A stretch of 45,458 nt of DNA from Tenericutes bacterium ADurb.Bin239 (GTDB taxonomy: Bacteria > Bacillota_I > Bacilli_A > RFN20 > CAG-826), in assembly GCA_002069815.1 (NCBI GenBank), contig MWCB01000012.1, positions 1-45,458 of the forward strand, in the 5' to 3' direction. Shown here piece after piece: positions 32,759-41,651 of the stretch (position 1 is its first letter; each line of letters opens with the position of its first letter). The notes beneath the pieces are model-generated. The model saw only the letters and a list, made by a program, of their open reading frames with translations. It had not been told where the DNA came from and ran no database searches. A program made the position numbers and the translations under genes.

Positions 32759-34166
32759 CTTTGCCTCCTTTAAACTTGCGAACATAGGCGTTTGTTAGTT
32801 CTTGTTCATTTTTAAGCGTAACTTTATATTCATCTTCATAAAAATAAATCAAATTTGTCATTGTTTCATAGCCATCATTTAAAAATATTTCAATTGATGA
32901 AGAATCAAGAAAGACTTCAACCTTTAATTTACCACGCGGAACATTACTATAAATTTTCGTTTGTGGGAAATTAATATGATTAGTGCTATCAAAGAAAAAG
33001 GAACCACCTTCTTGACCAAAAACAATATAATCATTATGTTTAACGCTGATTATTACTTCAAAATCATTACCGCTTGTAGCAAAAGATAAATGGGACCATT
33101 TACTAATCTTCATATTGTTAACAAGGGGCATTTCTTTTTCAAAGTAAGCGTAAACACTTTTAATTGGTGTTTGCCATAAGCGCTTATCAGCAAAAAACAC
33201 CATGCGCGGTAAGACAAAAGCACCAGTCCACCCATCACCATTTAACGCCGTGAAATATGTTTTATTCCACATGTTCATCCACGCATGCATTACATAATTC
33301 TCGTCTTTATCCGTAAATACATGGGGCGCGTAAAAATCATGTCCGGCATCAATTTCATGAACAATATTTAACTGATATTGTTTGTTAATAAAATCTATTT
33401 TACCAATGAAAGCCGCACTTGAATTACTCTTTTTAAATTCGTTACCAATGCGTGGCATATTGATACCTGAAACAATTAACACATCTTTATCTTTAAAGCG
33501 TAAGAAACTAGGACATTCGCCCATTACCCCAAAGCGCCGATCAGGACCGATAGTAAAGTGATAATTAAAGGTTTTTAAGTCAAGCGACTTATATACCACA
33601 ATTTGGCCTATATCATCATGGGTTTTCGAACCCACTAACACGTAATAAACGCCATCAAGATTAACGGGCATTGGATCACGAAAATCAGTGATTACGGCAT
33701 CAAGCGGTAAATCCTTACTCGTTAGAAAAGGACGATTATCTTTTTTAAAGGTAAATCCATTTTTACTTCGCGCTATGTTTTGACATTCACGCTTATAATC
33801 ACCTTCGTAATGTTTCGTATACATTAAGATTAATTCGTTGTTCTTAACAATCGCACCCCCCGAAAAACAGCCGTGTTCATCACTTAAATCAGGGGCCAGA
33901 GCAACATTTTCATCGGTATAAGTAATTAAATCCTTACTCGTAAGGTGACCCCAATGCATTGGACCCCAAAGCGGAGCGTACGGATAAAACTGATAAAACA
34001 AATGGTATTTACCTTTAAAATAAATGGCACCATTCGGATCGTTGGCCCAACCAAGCGGAGCAGCAGCGTGATAGCGCGGTTTAAACCGTGGATTAACAAA
34101 TTTTTTATTATCCGCAATATATTTATCAGCGCGTTCTCGCGTAAAAAGGACTTCCTCTTTACTCAT
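32751..34166 (-). CDS. Cytosolic GH32 beta-fructosidase
   Basis: 471-residue GH32 enzyme without a signal peptide. The nucleophile Asp43 lies in GWANDPNG (Ala replaces the more common Met), the stabiliser Asp164 in DFRDPMPV and the acid/base Glu217 in GECPSFL. The C-terminal beta-sandwich has DSSSIEIFLNDGYETMT. It should split imported fructo-oligosaccharides or sucrose into fructose and glucose in the cytoplasm; transport here is by ABC, so unphosphorylated sugars are the likely substrate. The ATG follows the stop of the CBM lipoprotein gene after three bases, so translation is coupled. No fructokinase gene is in the window. Confidence 0.9.
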   Translation of the reverse strand: MSKEEVLFTRERADKYIADNKKFVNPRFKPRYHAAAPLGWANDPNGAIYFKGKYHLFYQFYPYAPLWGPMHWGHLTSKDLITYTDENVALAPDLSDEHGCFSGGAIVKNNELILMYTKHYEGDYKRECQNIARSKNGFTFKKDNRPFLTSKDLPLDAVITDFRDPMPVNLDGVYYVLVGSKTHDDIGQIVVYKSLDLKTFNYHFTIGPDRRFGVMGECPSFLRFKDKDVLIVSGINMPRIGNEFKKSNSSAAFIGKIDFINKQYQLNIVHEIDAGHDFYAPHVFTDKDENYVMHAWMNMWNKTYFTALNGDGWTGAFVLPRMVFFADKRLWQTPIKSVYAYFEKEMPLVNNMKISKWSHLSFATSGNDFEVIISVKHNDYIVFGQEGGSFFFDSTNHINFPQTKIYSNVPRGKLKVEVFLDSSSIEIFLNDGYETMTNLIYFYEDEYKVTLKNEQELTNAYVRKFKGGKDV

Positions 34167-34169
34167 TTA

Positions 34170-35909
34170 TTACACTAACTCCCAGATTTTAACTTCCGAT
34201 AGTTCAATCGTCATTGGGGCTATGTTTTCACTAAAGCCCCCAAATTGGAAGAAAATATCAACCTTTGTTTCGGAAAATAATTTTTGGGGAATTTCAAAGG
34301 TATATGTAACTGCTTCATTGGTAAATTCTTGGGTAACGTTAATAAGCGGATTCCATTCTCCTTGCCGATTAACAATAAATTGAACTTTACCAGGCGTACT
34401 TCCTTTTAAGCTATAAGTAAATTTATACGAAGCATTCGCAGGTAAAGTAATTCCTTCAAATGCTATTTTATTATGCCAATCAACATTACCAAAAGCGGTG
34501 ATGTTATAAATTAAGCTTGTAGCAGTCGTTGTAACACTACCATCGCCATCACCATCATGACTTAAAATCCATGGAACTTTACTATAAATAGCGGTAAAGT
34601 CAGCGCTATCAACCACCGTTGACATTGATAAAAACGTGAATCTTGTTAATTTAATTACGTTCGTGGCCGCACTACCACGGCCTAACGCTAGTTTGATAAA
34701 GATATTATCAATAGCAATACTGGCTTTAAAAGTAAATTCAATCGTCGATGTTCCTGCAGTTAGGGTCCCATCTTTAAAACCTGCCCGCACTTGCCAATCA
34801 AGGCGACTGTCTTCGATACATAATTCATAAAATTGATTTTTCTCAGTCTCGATATCAATGATAACTTTGTACATTTCATTGCGTAAAATTCGTTGTCCTG
34901 TATTTCTAAATAAGTTAAGGGTCCACGGATTATTATTGGAAGCATAACTCATATCGAGTGATAAAGCCCCATCCGCGACAGTTAGAGTAGCGCTTGCGCC
35001 ATCAAACGTTGTTTTACCCCAAGATTCAGCACTTAAAAAATTTTCATCAAGTAAAACATTACCTTCACCTGATGTGTCTTCCATTAAAAGATTAATCAAA
35101 TATAAGACAACGTATGGGAGTGTTTCATTTGCACTTCCTGATAAAAGAATGGCTAATTTAGCGTCACTGATTGCTTCTTCTACAGTGAAGGTGGCTAAAT
35201 GGATGCCTTGTGCACTATCAAAATTAAGGGGCACACTTTTAGTAAGTGTTTCCCCGTTATATAGTTCAAGAGTAAAATTAAATTCGGTTACATTCGTGTG
35301 AAATTTTAAAATATAATTAGTGCTAGCTTCGAAAGCTAACCCTTCTTTTACTAATTTAATGTCACTAGGTTCAGATGAATGCGTTTCAATTTCGACAATC
35401 AAAGCATTTTGACTATCATCAATTGTGGCAACCCCAGCCCCAGTAGTAACTAATTCCCAACCATTTTGATCAAAAGATTTAGTTTGTGATAATTCAAATT
35501 CACGGAATAAACGTTCCGTTGGTTTTGCCGCCAAAACCGTCAATGTTGTATAAGCTTCAGTTGTTAAATTTAAAGAGTTAGTAACGGAATAAGTAATAAA
35601 ATAATCACCCCGTTCTTCAGGCGTTAATACCCCATCGTTATTAACGATTGCGGGGATTGAGGATATTTCGATAAACGCGGTCAAATCACCATCAGTGTCA
35701 TCCGTGGCTGTCACACCCGCTAAGGCATTCCACGACTCTCCGAGATTAATCGATACTTCATCGAGTACGCCGTTAATAGTGGGAGCACTACCTTCAGTCG
35801 TAACTGATGTATCGCTTGTTTTTGAAACACTACCACTAGGGGTATTTTTACACCCCGTCACCACTAGTGATAACGCCAATAATGAAAATAATATCCGAGT
35901 CTTTTTCAT
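34170..35909 (-). CDS. Multi-CBM surface lipoprotein of the fructan-type locus
   Basis: 579-residue lipoprotein without a catalytic domain. Lipobox LVVTGC gives Cys20. A Ser/Thr linker leads to an Ig-like DUF5011-type domain (about 42-128, marked by TATDDTDGDL and GDYFITYSVTNS). Three CBM4/9-like jelly rolls follow (about 133-283, 285-430, 435-579), the second with WTLNLFRN and the third with WHNKIAFEG at the usual sugar-side position. The same order (lipid anchor, Ig-like, CBMs) is seen in the lipoprotein at 22669-24693, although the sequences have diverged. Start ATG 35909 is set by GGAGGG seven bases upstream. It should retain fructan near the surface hydrolases. Confidence 0.82.
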   Translation of the reverse strand: MKKTRILFSLLALSLVVTGCKNTPSGSVSKTSDTSVTTEGSAPTINGVLDEVSINLGESWNALAGVTATDDTDGDLTAFIEISSIPAIVNNDGVLTPEERGDYFITYSVTNSLNLTTEAYTTLTVLAAKPTERLFREFELSQTKSFDQNGWELVTTGAGVATIDDSQNALIVEIETHSSEPSDIKLVKEGLAFEASTNYILKFHTNVTEFNFTLELYNGETLTKSVPLNFDSAQGIHLATFTVEEAISDAKLAILLSGSANETLPYVVLYLINLLMEDTSGEGNVLLDENFLSAESWGKTTFDGASATLTVADGALSLDMSYASNNNPWTLNLFRNTGQRILRNEMYKVIIDIETEKNQFYELCIEDSRLDWQVRAGFKDGTLTAGTSTIEFTFKASIAIDNIFIKLALGRGSAATNVIKLTRFTFLSMSTVVDSADFTAIYSKVPWILSHDGDGDGSVTTTATSLIYNITAFGNVDWHNKIAFEGITLPANASYKFTYSLKGSTPGKVQFIVNRQGEWNPLINVTQEFTNEAVTYTFEIPQKLFSETKVDIFFQFGGFSENIAPMTIELSEVKIWELV

Positions 35910-35935
35910 CCTCAATCCCTCCATCTTTTAATTAA

Positions 35936-37390
35936 TTAAATTGCTCTTTTTTTAAAGAAAATATAGAACCCAGTACTTACTAAACCAAGTCCTAATAAAA
36001 CGTATAATGCAGTGTTTCCGCCGGCAAAATGGCCCTCTTTTGTATCAGGACGCCCTGATAAAGGAATCGCCGGATTTGCGCCGCGATTTGCGTTATAGTT
36101 AGTGACAAGCCGCAACCATTTAGCGGCTACCGTAACGGCGCCGTCAACTTTTGGTCCACTACCTTCACCAAGGTTATAATCGTAGTCTTTTACGTAAGTT
36201 GTACTTAAGTTTTCGGGGTCAAGTAATCTTAAATAGTAATCTTCATAAAGGGCAGGGGCGGCCATATAACCGTCATCAAGCGTTCCCGGTACACACGTAT
36301 CAACACTAGCAAGGCGAGTCGCAAACTCACTAACATAACGACCAACTCGCATTTCATGGACAAGAGTATAAACATCGTAAGCAAAAAGCTTAATCACACT
36401 AAAGGTTAAAGTAGTGGGACTCGTACCTTCTTTCCCTAATTGGAAGTGTAAGGTTGGGGCCGCAATCGCAATATCAGGATAAAATTTTTGCCCAGAGTAA
36501 GTTGTTCCTGCCGAAATTGTTCCTTGCTGGAACAATGCTCTTTTTTCCCATGTAAAATCAGGGTCCTCTATTCCTAATTCATAATGCTTATTATTTGTTG
36601 ACTGTACTCCAAATTCAAATGAGTAAAAGACATCTCTTGAAAGGGCGGTGCCTAAATCACCCCGTTTTAAGTGTAGATCCCACGGGTCACTTGCAGTACC
36701 AAAGTCTTGAATTTCAAGCACTAATTTGTTAGAAGCGTGGGAAAGCGTGGCTTGAACCCCTTTAGTCGTATTTGCTTCAATGAAAAAGCCATCAGTACTT
36801 GCGGAAAAATCGCTTTGATACACTGTTGTTCCTTGTTCCATTTTAGTGAGTGTAATTCTTTCGACTTCTAAATTAAATGGACCACTCTTATTCTCATTCC
36901 AACTACCACCGAACTGGAAGAGTAATTCCACTTTAACGGCGCCATCTTTTAAGGCATTTGTTGTTTCAAAGGCAAGACTATAAGTGGCTTTAGTTGTACC
37001 TAATTCAACATTCCATCTTTCGCCCCGTCTTAACGGATCGTGACTGTCCCTAAGTTGTTCGACGATAAAATTAGCCTTAACCATTCATTCTTTAGCTTTT
37101 ACCACTACATCCCATTGGTAGAAAGTATTTGGCTCTAAAACATGTTGATAAAGGCCAAGTTTAGCGTGCCAATCAGCCGTTCCCGCATTGGTAACAGCGA
37201 TATTGACGTAGGTACCTTCATCTGTAACACTACCACTTGCTCCATTATTGAAATCGTAGTCCCAACTATTTAAATATGGGGCCGAGAGTGCTTTAGTGCC
37301 TTCCACCCCTTTAGGAGCAATAAGGGAGAATGCGAATAAAGCAGGTAAGATGGCAAATAATATGCCTCTTTTTTTATTCTTGGGTTGCAT
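35936..37390 (-). pseudogene. Membrane-anchored CBM surface protein interrupted by an in-frame TGA
   Basis: Two reading frames in one phase form a protein of about 485 residues. Part 1 (37390 to 37088) has a signal peptide and the first half of a CBM4/9-like domain, ending VVVKAKE. TGA stands at 37085-37087. The frame resumes with the very next codon (ATG 37084), giving MVKANFIVEQL, which completes the same domain. A second CBM domain (about residues 180-335), a domain with a single Cys and an AAKWLRLVTNYN motif, and a C-terminal membrane helix with basic tail FFKKRAI follow. No LPXTG is seen. One G-to-A change of TGG would explain the stop (KAKE-Trp-MVKA). AAGGAGG precedes ATG 37390. The second part alone would lack a signal peptide. 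Confidence 0.8.
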
Positions 37391-37967
37391 AAGTTCCTCC
37401 TTTCCTTAGTTTCTCAAGAACATAATTTGTAATTAAATATACCAAGTATCCGTAAAAATAAAGTAATGGGATTATTATCAACGGATAATATAATACTACC
37501 AAAGTTAAGCCAAATGTAACAGCAAGTAAAAGTAATGAGAACACATTACCCCGCAAGATTAGAAGTGTGATATTTTGCATTAATTCCTTATTTGTAACAT
37601 GCATGCGGAAGATTACAATCGGGGCAAACATCGTAAATAAAGCAACGACAACTAAAATAATCCAACTCATAAAGAGCGTAATATTACTTAAAGTTGAACT
37701 AGTAAAGGTAAAATAATTTACATTAAGCACGAGCAACACTAAAAGAATAGTGGAAATAAGACTATAAAGTAAGATTTGCTTCTTATTTTCACTAATTAAA
37801 CGGAACGCTCCTTTAAGACTTCTGCTATCAAGCGGGATACTGCAATAAGCAATCATAACCGCTAGAGCGAAAGTAAAAGGCACGATGAGCGCTAGCGAAA
37901 TAACAAGCAGTACACTCAGCACTAAATAGTCAAAAATTTGTTCTAAAAATAGTGTTAGTCGTTTCAT
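37374..37967 (-). CDS. DUF624/YesL-like membrane protein
   Basis: 197-residue protein with about five membrane segments, opening MKRLTLFLEQIFDYLVLSVLL. DUF624 (YesL) proteins are regularly encoded beside LplABC-type sugar transporters in Bacillota, and this gene lies just after such a binding protein. An assembly or accessory role for the transporter has been proposed for the family, but the function is unknown. The start lies five bases after the upstream stop codon and has no strong ribosome binding site, so translational coupling is likely. It overlaps the next gene by 17 bases. Confidence 0.7.
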   Translation of the reverse strand: MKRLTLFLEQIFDYLVLSVLLVISLALIVPFTFALAVMIAYCSIPLDSRSLKGAFRLISENKKQILLYSLISTILLVLLVLNVNYFTFTSSTLSNITLFMSWIILVVVALFTMFAPIVIFRMHVTNKELMQNITLLILRGNVFSLLLLAVTFGLTLVVLYYPLIIIPLLYFYGYLVYLITNYVLEKLRKGGTYATQE

Positions 37968-37972
37968 GTCCG

Positions 37973-39616
37973 TTACGCGGTAAACCTTTCATAAGCTGTT
38001 TGATAAATGTTAATCATTTGTGATAAACCAATATTCTCTAACGTTGTTTTAAAGGTATTAAATTGTGCATCAGTCGGACCACCATTTAATAACCATAACG
38101 TTTGTTGTTCGTAAATATAATCAATAACGTCACTTTGAATCGTCGCAAGAGCATTAATTTCCGTCATCGTAAAAGTAATATTTGGAATTGGGGTTGCCCC
38201 TTCAATAACATAGGGCACGGCATGTTTAGCAAGACGCGCGAGACGCAAGACCGCTCGTGGTTCCATATTGACAGTATTTTCCCATTCTTCTTCCGATAAA
38301 TAAAGTAAACCAAGCGGAGCATTCTTTAACCGTAATTCGTCTGCTGTTAATCCCGCTGGAATTTCTTTTTGGACAAGTTTTCCATTTGCGTCAAGTTCTT
38401 CTTCGTAAACAATCCCAATAGGGCCATAGTTAATTTGCGCCGACCACATTGGATCATAGAATCGGTCAAAGTGCGTTAACATTATTTCAGGATTAGGAGC
38501 TTTAGCAAAGACAACAAATTCACCACGGGTAATTTCATGATTATTAGCGACACCAATTTGTTGTTTTCCGTTTGGACCAATAAGTGGATTTAATACAATG
38601 TAATCTTGCGGGTTAGTTACGACTGTTTCACTTTCCCACCAATAGAAACTACCTAAACGTTGATTGCTGGCTTTCCCTTTCGCAAGGAAGGCATCTTGGG
38701 TATGGGAGAAAACTTCTTTATCAATTAATCCCTCATACACCCACCCACTTAAATAATTAGTGGCATCTTTCCATGCATCACTCGTCGCGGTAAAGGTGAC
38801 TTGACCATTAATTAGAGTCATATGGTCAACGTTTTCTGGAATACCAAAAGCAGCGTATAAGTCGCTTTGATTTCCTTGCCAATTTTGATAGACAAAGGAA
38901 AGTGGTAATTCATCATCACGACCATTACCGTTCATATCATTCGCTTTAAAATGGGTTAAGATCGTGCGATATTGTTCAAGTGTTAAGTTTAGACCATCTT
39001 TTAAATCGGCCACGGTTAAGAAATCAATCTTGCCGCTATTAATTAAGTCCGTAACCCACACTTTATTTAAAAATAATAAGTTGGGATAAGGTAGTAAGTT
39101 CATTTCTTCAACTTTAGGCAAAGAATAAATATGACCATCAGGCGCGGTTAATACTTTGCGCACATCGGGTCTTTTATCTAAAATACGCGTAAGATTAGGC
39201 ATCTTATCAAAGTAGGGGTCAAGCGGAATAATAACTTTACGGGATGAATATTGAATAATGTCTTTATCAGTAAAACCAGCGTGATAAATAGCGTCAGGAT
39301 GCTCATTTTTATTCGCCATGATTAAATTTTTACGGGTTGCATAACTTGTTTCACTCATATTGCGCCAATTGATTTTTACGTATGTTTCATCGTAAATATC
39401 ATTTAACACTTTCATATCCGCATAATTATCAGCTAGTGCATTTTTAGGAGCAATAACATCAAAACTAACCGCTCCTTTCTCGCGAATAACGGGCGCGTCA
39501 GTATCTTCCCACTGATAACCAACTTCATCTATGTCAATACTTATTTTTGAAGTTGTTGTTTGACAGCCAGTTAAACAAAGTAATGCTGTTAATCCTACTA
39601 ATAATTTGTTTTTCAT
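37973..39616 (-). CDS. LplA-like oligosaccharide-binding lipoprotein
   Basis: 547-residue extracellular solute-binding lipoprotein of the large LplA type. Lipobox LCLTGC gives Cys18. Family-like segments are VKINWRNMSETSYATRKNLI, the DPYFDKMPNLTRIL region and DMNGNGRDDELPLSF, which looks like a calcium-binding loop (D-x-N-x-N-x-x-D). It should bind fructo-oligosaccharides for the two permeases upstream. AGGAGG lies about eight bases before ATG 39616. The usual partner order permease-permease-binding protein-DUF624 is kept. Confidence 0.9.
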   Translation of the reverse strand: MKNKLLVGLTALLCLTGCQTTTSKISIDIDEVGYQWEDTDAPVIREKGAVSFDVIAPKNALADNYADMKVLNDIYDETYVKINWRNMSETSYATRKNLIMANKNEHPDAIYHAGFTDKDIIQYSSRKVIIPLDPYFDKMPNLTRILDKRPDVRKVLTAPDGHIYSLPKVEEMNLLPYPNLLFLNKVWVTDLINSGKIDFLTVADLKDGLNLTLEQYRTILTHFKANDMNGNGRDDELPLSFVYQNWQGNQSDLYAAFGIPENVDHMTLINGQVTFTATSDAWKDATNYLSGWVYEGLIDKEVFSHTQDAFLAKGKASNQRLGSFYWWESETVVTNPQDYIVLNPLIGPNGKQQIGVANNHEITRGEFVVFAKAPNPEIMLTHFDRFYDPMWSAQINYGPIGIVYEEELDANGKLVQKEIPAGLTADELRLKNAPLGLLYLSEEEWENTVNMEPRAVLRLARLAKHAVPYVIEGATPIPNITFTMTEINALATIQSDVIDYIYEQQTLWLLNGGPTDAQFNTFKTTLENIGLSQMINIYQTAYERFTA

Positions 39617-39628
39617 CGTTTGTTCCTC

Positions 39629-40546
39629 CTATTTAAATGAACCGACCAAGAATCCCGCTTTAAAGAATTTTTGGACTAATGGGTAAAAGACTAAGATGGG
39701 AATACTACTTACAATAATCGAACTATATTTAATTTGGTTCGCGATTTTCGCCTGTTCAATAATCGTTTCGGCACTTCCGCCGGATTGCGAAGTAACTTCC
39801 GCGGTAATTAAAATATCACGTAAAACGAGTTGAAGCGGAAAATATTTTTCATCTGATAAGAAAATCAAGGCATCAAAATAACTATTCCAGTGCCCCACTG
39901 CATAGAAAAGAACCATCACCGCAATGATTGGTTTAGCAAGGGGTAAAACAATGTGCCAGAAACTTCGAAATTCACCGCAGCCATCAATTTGAGCTGCTTC
40001 AAGGAGTTCAGAAGGAATATTTTCTGTAAAGTAACTTTTAACAACAAACACATTCCACACACTAACTCCGCCAAGGATAATCATACTTAAAGGATTATCC
40101 ACTAAATTTAGTTTAGCGACTAATAAATAATAAGGGATAAGGCCGCCACCGAAAAACATAGTAATAACCATAAACCACGTAATAACCCGTCTAAATGGTA
40201 AATTTTTCCGCGATAATGCCCATCCCGCTGGTATTGTTAGTAATAAGTTAAAAGCAGTGCCAAACACGGTATAAATAATTGTATTTAAGTATCCTGACCA
40301 AATAAGCGGTTCATCAAATAATCGTTTATAGCCATCAAAGGTAATTTTAAGCGGATAAAAATAAACTTCGCCATTAAAGATAGCGTCTGGGTTACTAATT
40401 GAAGCAATTACGATAAAGTAAAGCGGATAAATGACAATAGCCGCCAGTAAGATTAAAATAAACCACGTAAAAATATAATAGATACGATCGCCAAGGGTAT
40501 CTTTGCGCCAATGTCTTCGTTTTCGCATTTTAACCGCTTCTACCAT
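39629..40546 (-). CDS. CUT1 permease, LplC/YtcP-like
   Basis: 305-residue membrane permease with six membrane segments and the EAA loop EAAQIDGCGEFRSFWHIVLP at about 190-210. Partner of the LplB-like permease. GGGGA lies seven bases before ATG 40546, inside the end of the upstream gene, which it overlaps by seven bases; the internal ATG at 40528 has a poorer site. Ends in TAG. Confidence 0.92.
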   Translation of the reverse strand: MVEAVKMRKRRHWRKDTLGDRIYYIFTWFILILLAAIVIYPLYFIVIASISNPDAIFNGEVYFYPLKITFDGYKRLFDEPLIWSGYLNTIIYTVFGTAFNLLLTIPAGWALSRKNLPFRRVITWFMVITMFFGGGLIPYYLLVAKLNLVDNPLSMIILGGVSVWNVFVVKSYFTENIPSELLEAAQIDGCGEFRSFWHIVLPLAKPIIAVMVLFYAVGHWNSYFDALIFLSDEKYFPLQLVLRDILITAEVTSQSGGSAETIIEQAKIANQIKYSSIIVSSIPILVFYPLVQKFFKAGFLVGSFK

Positions 40547-41499
40547 ATACTATTCCCCGTTAATTTTCGTGTGGAAAGATTAGCGATAACTAAAAGGACA
40601 ACATTAATAACTGAATTAAATAAACCAATCGCCGTCGCGTAACCATATTGTCCACCACCAATACCGATTTTATAAACAAAAGTAGAAATGATTTCCGAGA
40701 CAGAAATATTCGCACCCGTTTGCATTAATAATACTTTTTCATGTCCCACCGACATCAAGTTTCCAATCGATAAAATAAGCATGACGGCAACGGTTGGCAA
40801 AATGGCAGGTAAATCAATCGACCAAATACGCCGGACCCGACTAGCGCCATCAACAATCGCCGCTTCATGGAGATGCGGATCAACCCCAGCAAGAGCCGCT
40901 AAATAAATGATTGAACTCCATCCAAAATCTTGCCAATTGCCACTAAAAATAAAAAGCGGTCGAAACATGCTAGCTTTTAAAAAATAGCTTGTCCCAGACC
41001 CACCTAGCGCTCGTACAATGTTATTTACAAGTCCATATTCACCAAAAAATAAATAAAGCATCCCCGCCATAACCACAACCGAAATAAAATGCGGCGCGTA
41101 GAATATTCGTTGAAATACATTGGAAGCTTTTTTACTTTTAAGGGAGTTAAGCAGTAAAGCCACTATAATTGGCAACGGAAAGCCAACAATGAATCCTAAA
41201 ATACTGAGCATAAAAGTATTGACGATTAATTGTTTAAATCTAAATTCATTAAAGAAACGGGTAAAGTTAGCAAACCCCACCCAATTAGCGTTCAAACTTA
41301 ACATATCATCGCCAGGAGCAAAGTCTTGAAAAGCAATAACTACTCCATACATCGGCAAATAAGCAAAAATAAAGATGTAAACAATCGTTGGAATAATAAA
41401 AATAAGTAACTTCCAATTTTTACGGAAATTAGATTGTTTTTTCCTCGGTTTTAATTGTTCTTTAGAAGTGTTCTCTTCTAAAAGATGAGCACTGTTCAT
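40540..41499 (-). CDS. CUT1 permease, LplB/YteP-like
   Basis: 319-residue permease, first gene of the fructan-type operon. A hydrophilic N-terminus (about 30 residues) precedes six membrane segments; the EAA loop is HEAAIVDGASRVRRIWSIDLP near 210-230, with the LplB-like run QDFGWSSIIYLAALAGVDP before it. ATG 41499 is set by AAGGGA about seven bases upstream; the longer in-frame start at 41523 overlaps the -10 box (41522-41527) and cannot be used from that promoter. The ATPase partner is not encoded here. Ends in TAG. Confidence 0.92.
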   Translation of the reverse strand: MNSAHLLEENTSKEQLKPRKKQSNFRKNWKLLIFIIPTIVYIFIFAYLPMYGVVIAFQDFAPGDDMLSLNANWVGFANFTRFFNEFRFKQLIVNTFMLSILGFIVGFPLPIIVALLLNSLKSKKASNVFQRIFYAPHFISVVVMAGMLYLFFGEYGLVNNIVRALGGSGTSYFLKASMFRPLFIFSGNWQDFGWSSIIYLAALAGVDPHLHEAAIVDGASRVRRIWSIDLPAILPTVAVMLILSIGNLMSVGHEKVLLMQTGANISVSEIISTFVYKIGIGGGQYGYATAIGLFNSVINVVLLVIANLSTRKLTGNSIW

Positions 41500-41521
41500 C
41501 GTTTTTTCCCTTGTTATTATC

Positions 41522-41527
41522 ATTATA
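41522..41527 (-). promoter_or_regulatory. -10 box of the fructan-type operon
   Basis: The minus strand reads a perfect TATAAT. The -35 region (TTATCG, 17 bases away) is weak. The start codon at 41499 lies 22 bases downstream, so the leader is very short but still holds the ribosome binding site. Confidence 0.6.
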
Positions 41528-41575
41528 ATAAAAATTAACCCGAGCGATAAGCATATATTAAATTATTAATCAATT

Positions 41576-41606
41576 TTGAGCATATGCACGCTGATTATGC
41601 TAAAAT
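41576..41606 (+). promoter_or_regulatory. Promoter of the second LacI-type gene with inverted repeats
   Basis: TTGAGC (41576-41581) and an extended -10 TGCTAAAAT (41598-41606) are 19 bases apart. Between them lie the eight-base palindrome GCATATGC (41580-41587) and the wider pair AGCATA...TATGCT (41579-41601). A further AGCATAT stands upstream at about 41550. These are good candidates for autoregulation and control of the divergent operon. Confidence 0.5.
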
Positions 41607-41651
41607 GTAGGCAAATGCACAAAATACATAATAAAGAAGGCTCATAAAGTT

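Noticed and set aside
37085-37087. TGA read as tryptophan (Mycoplasma code)
   Set aside because: All other tryptophans I looked at are TGG, and TGA acts as the stop of the GH2 and sugar-binding protein genes. A TGA-Trp code would give many in-frame TGA codons; only one is seen.
41500-41523. Upstream start of the LplB-like permease
   Set aside because: The codon overlaps the TATAAT box; AAGGGA fits the ATG at 41499.
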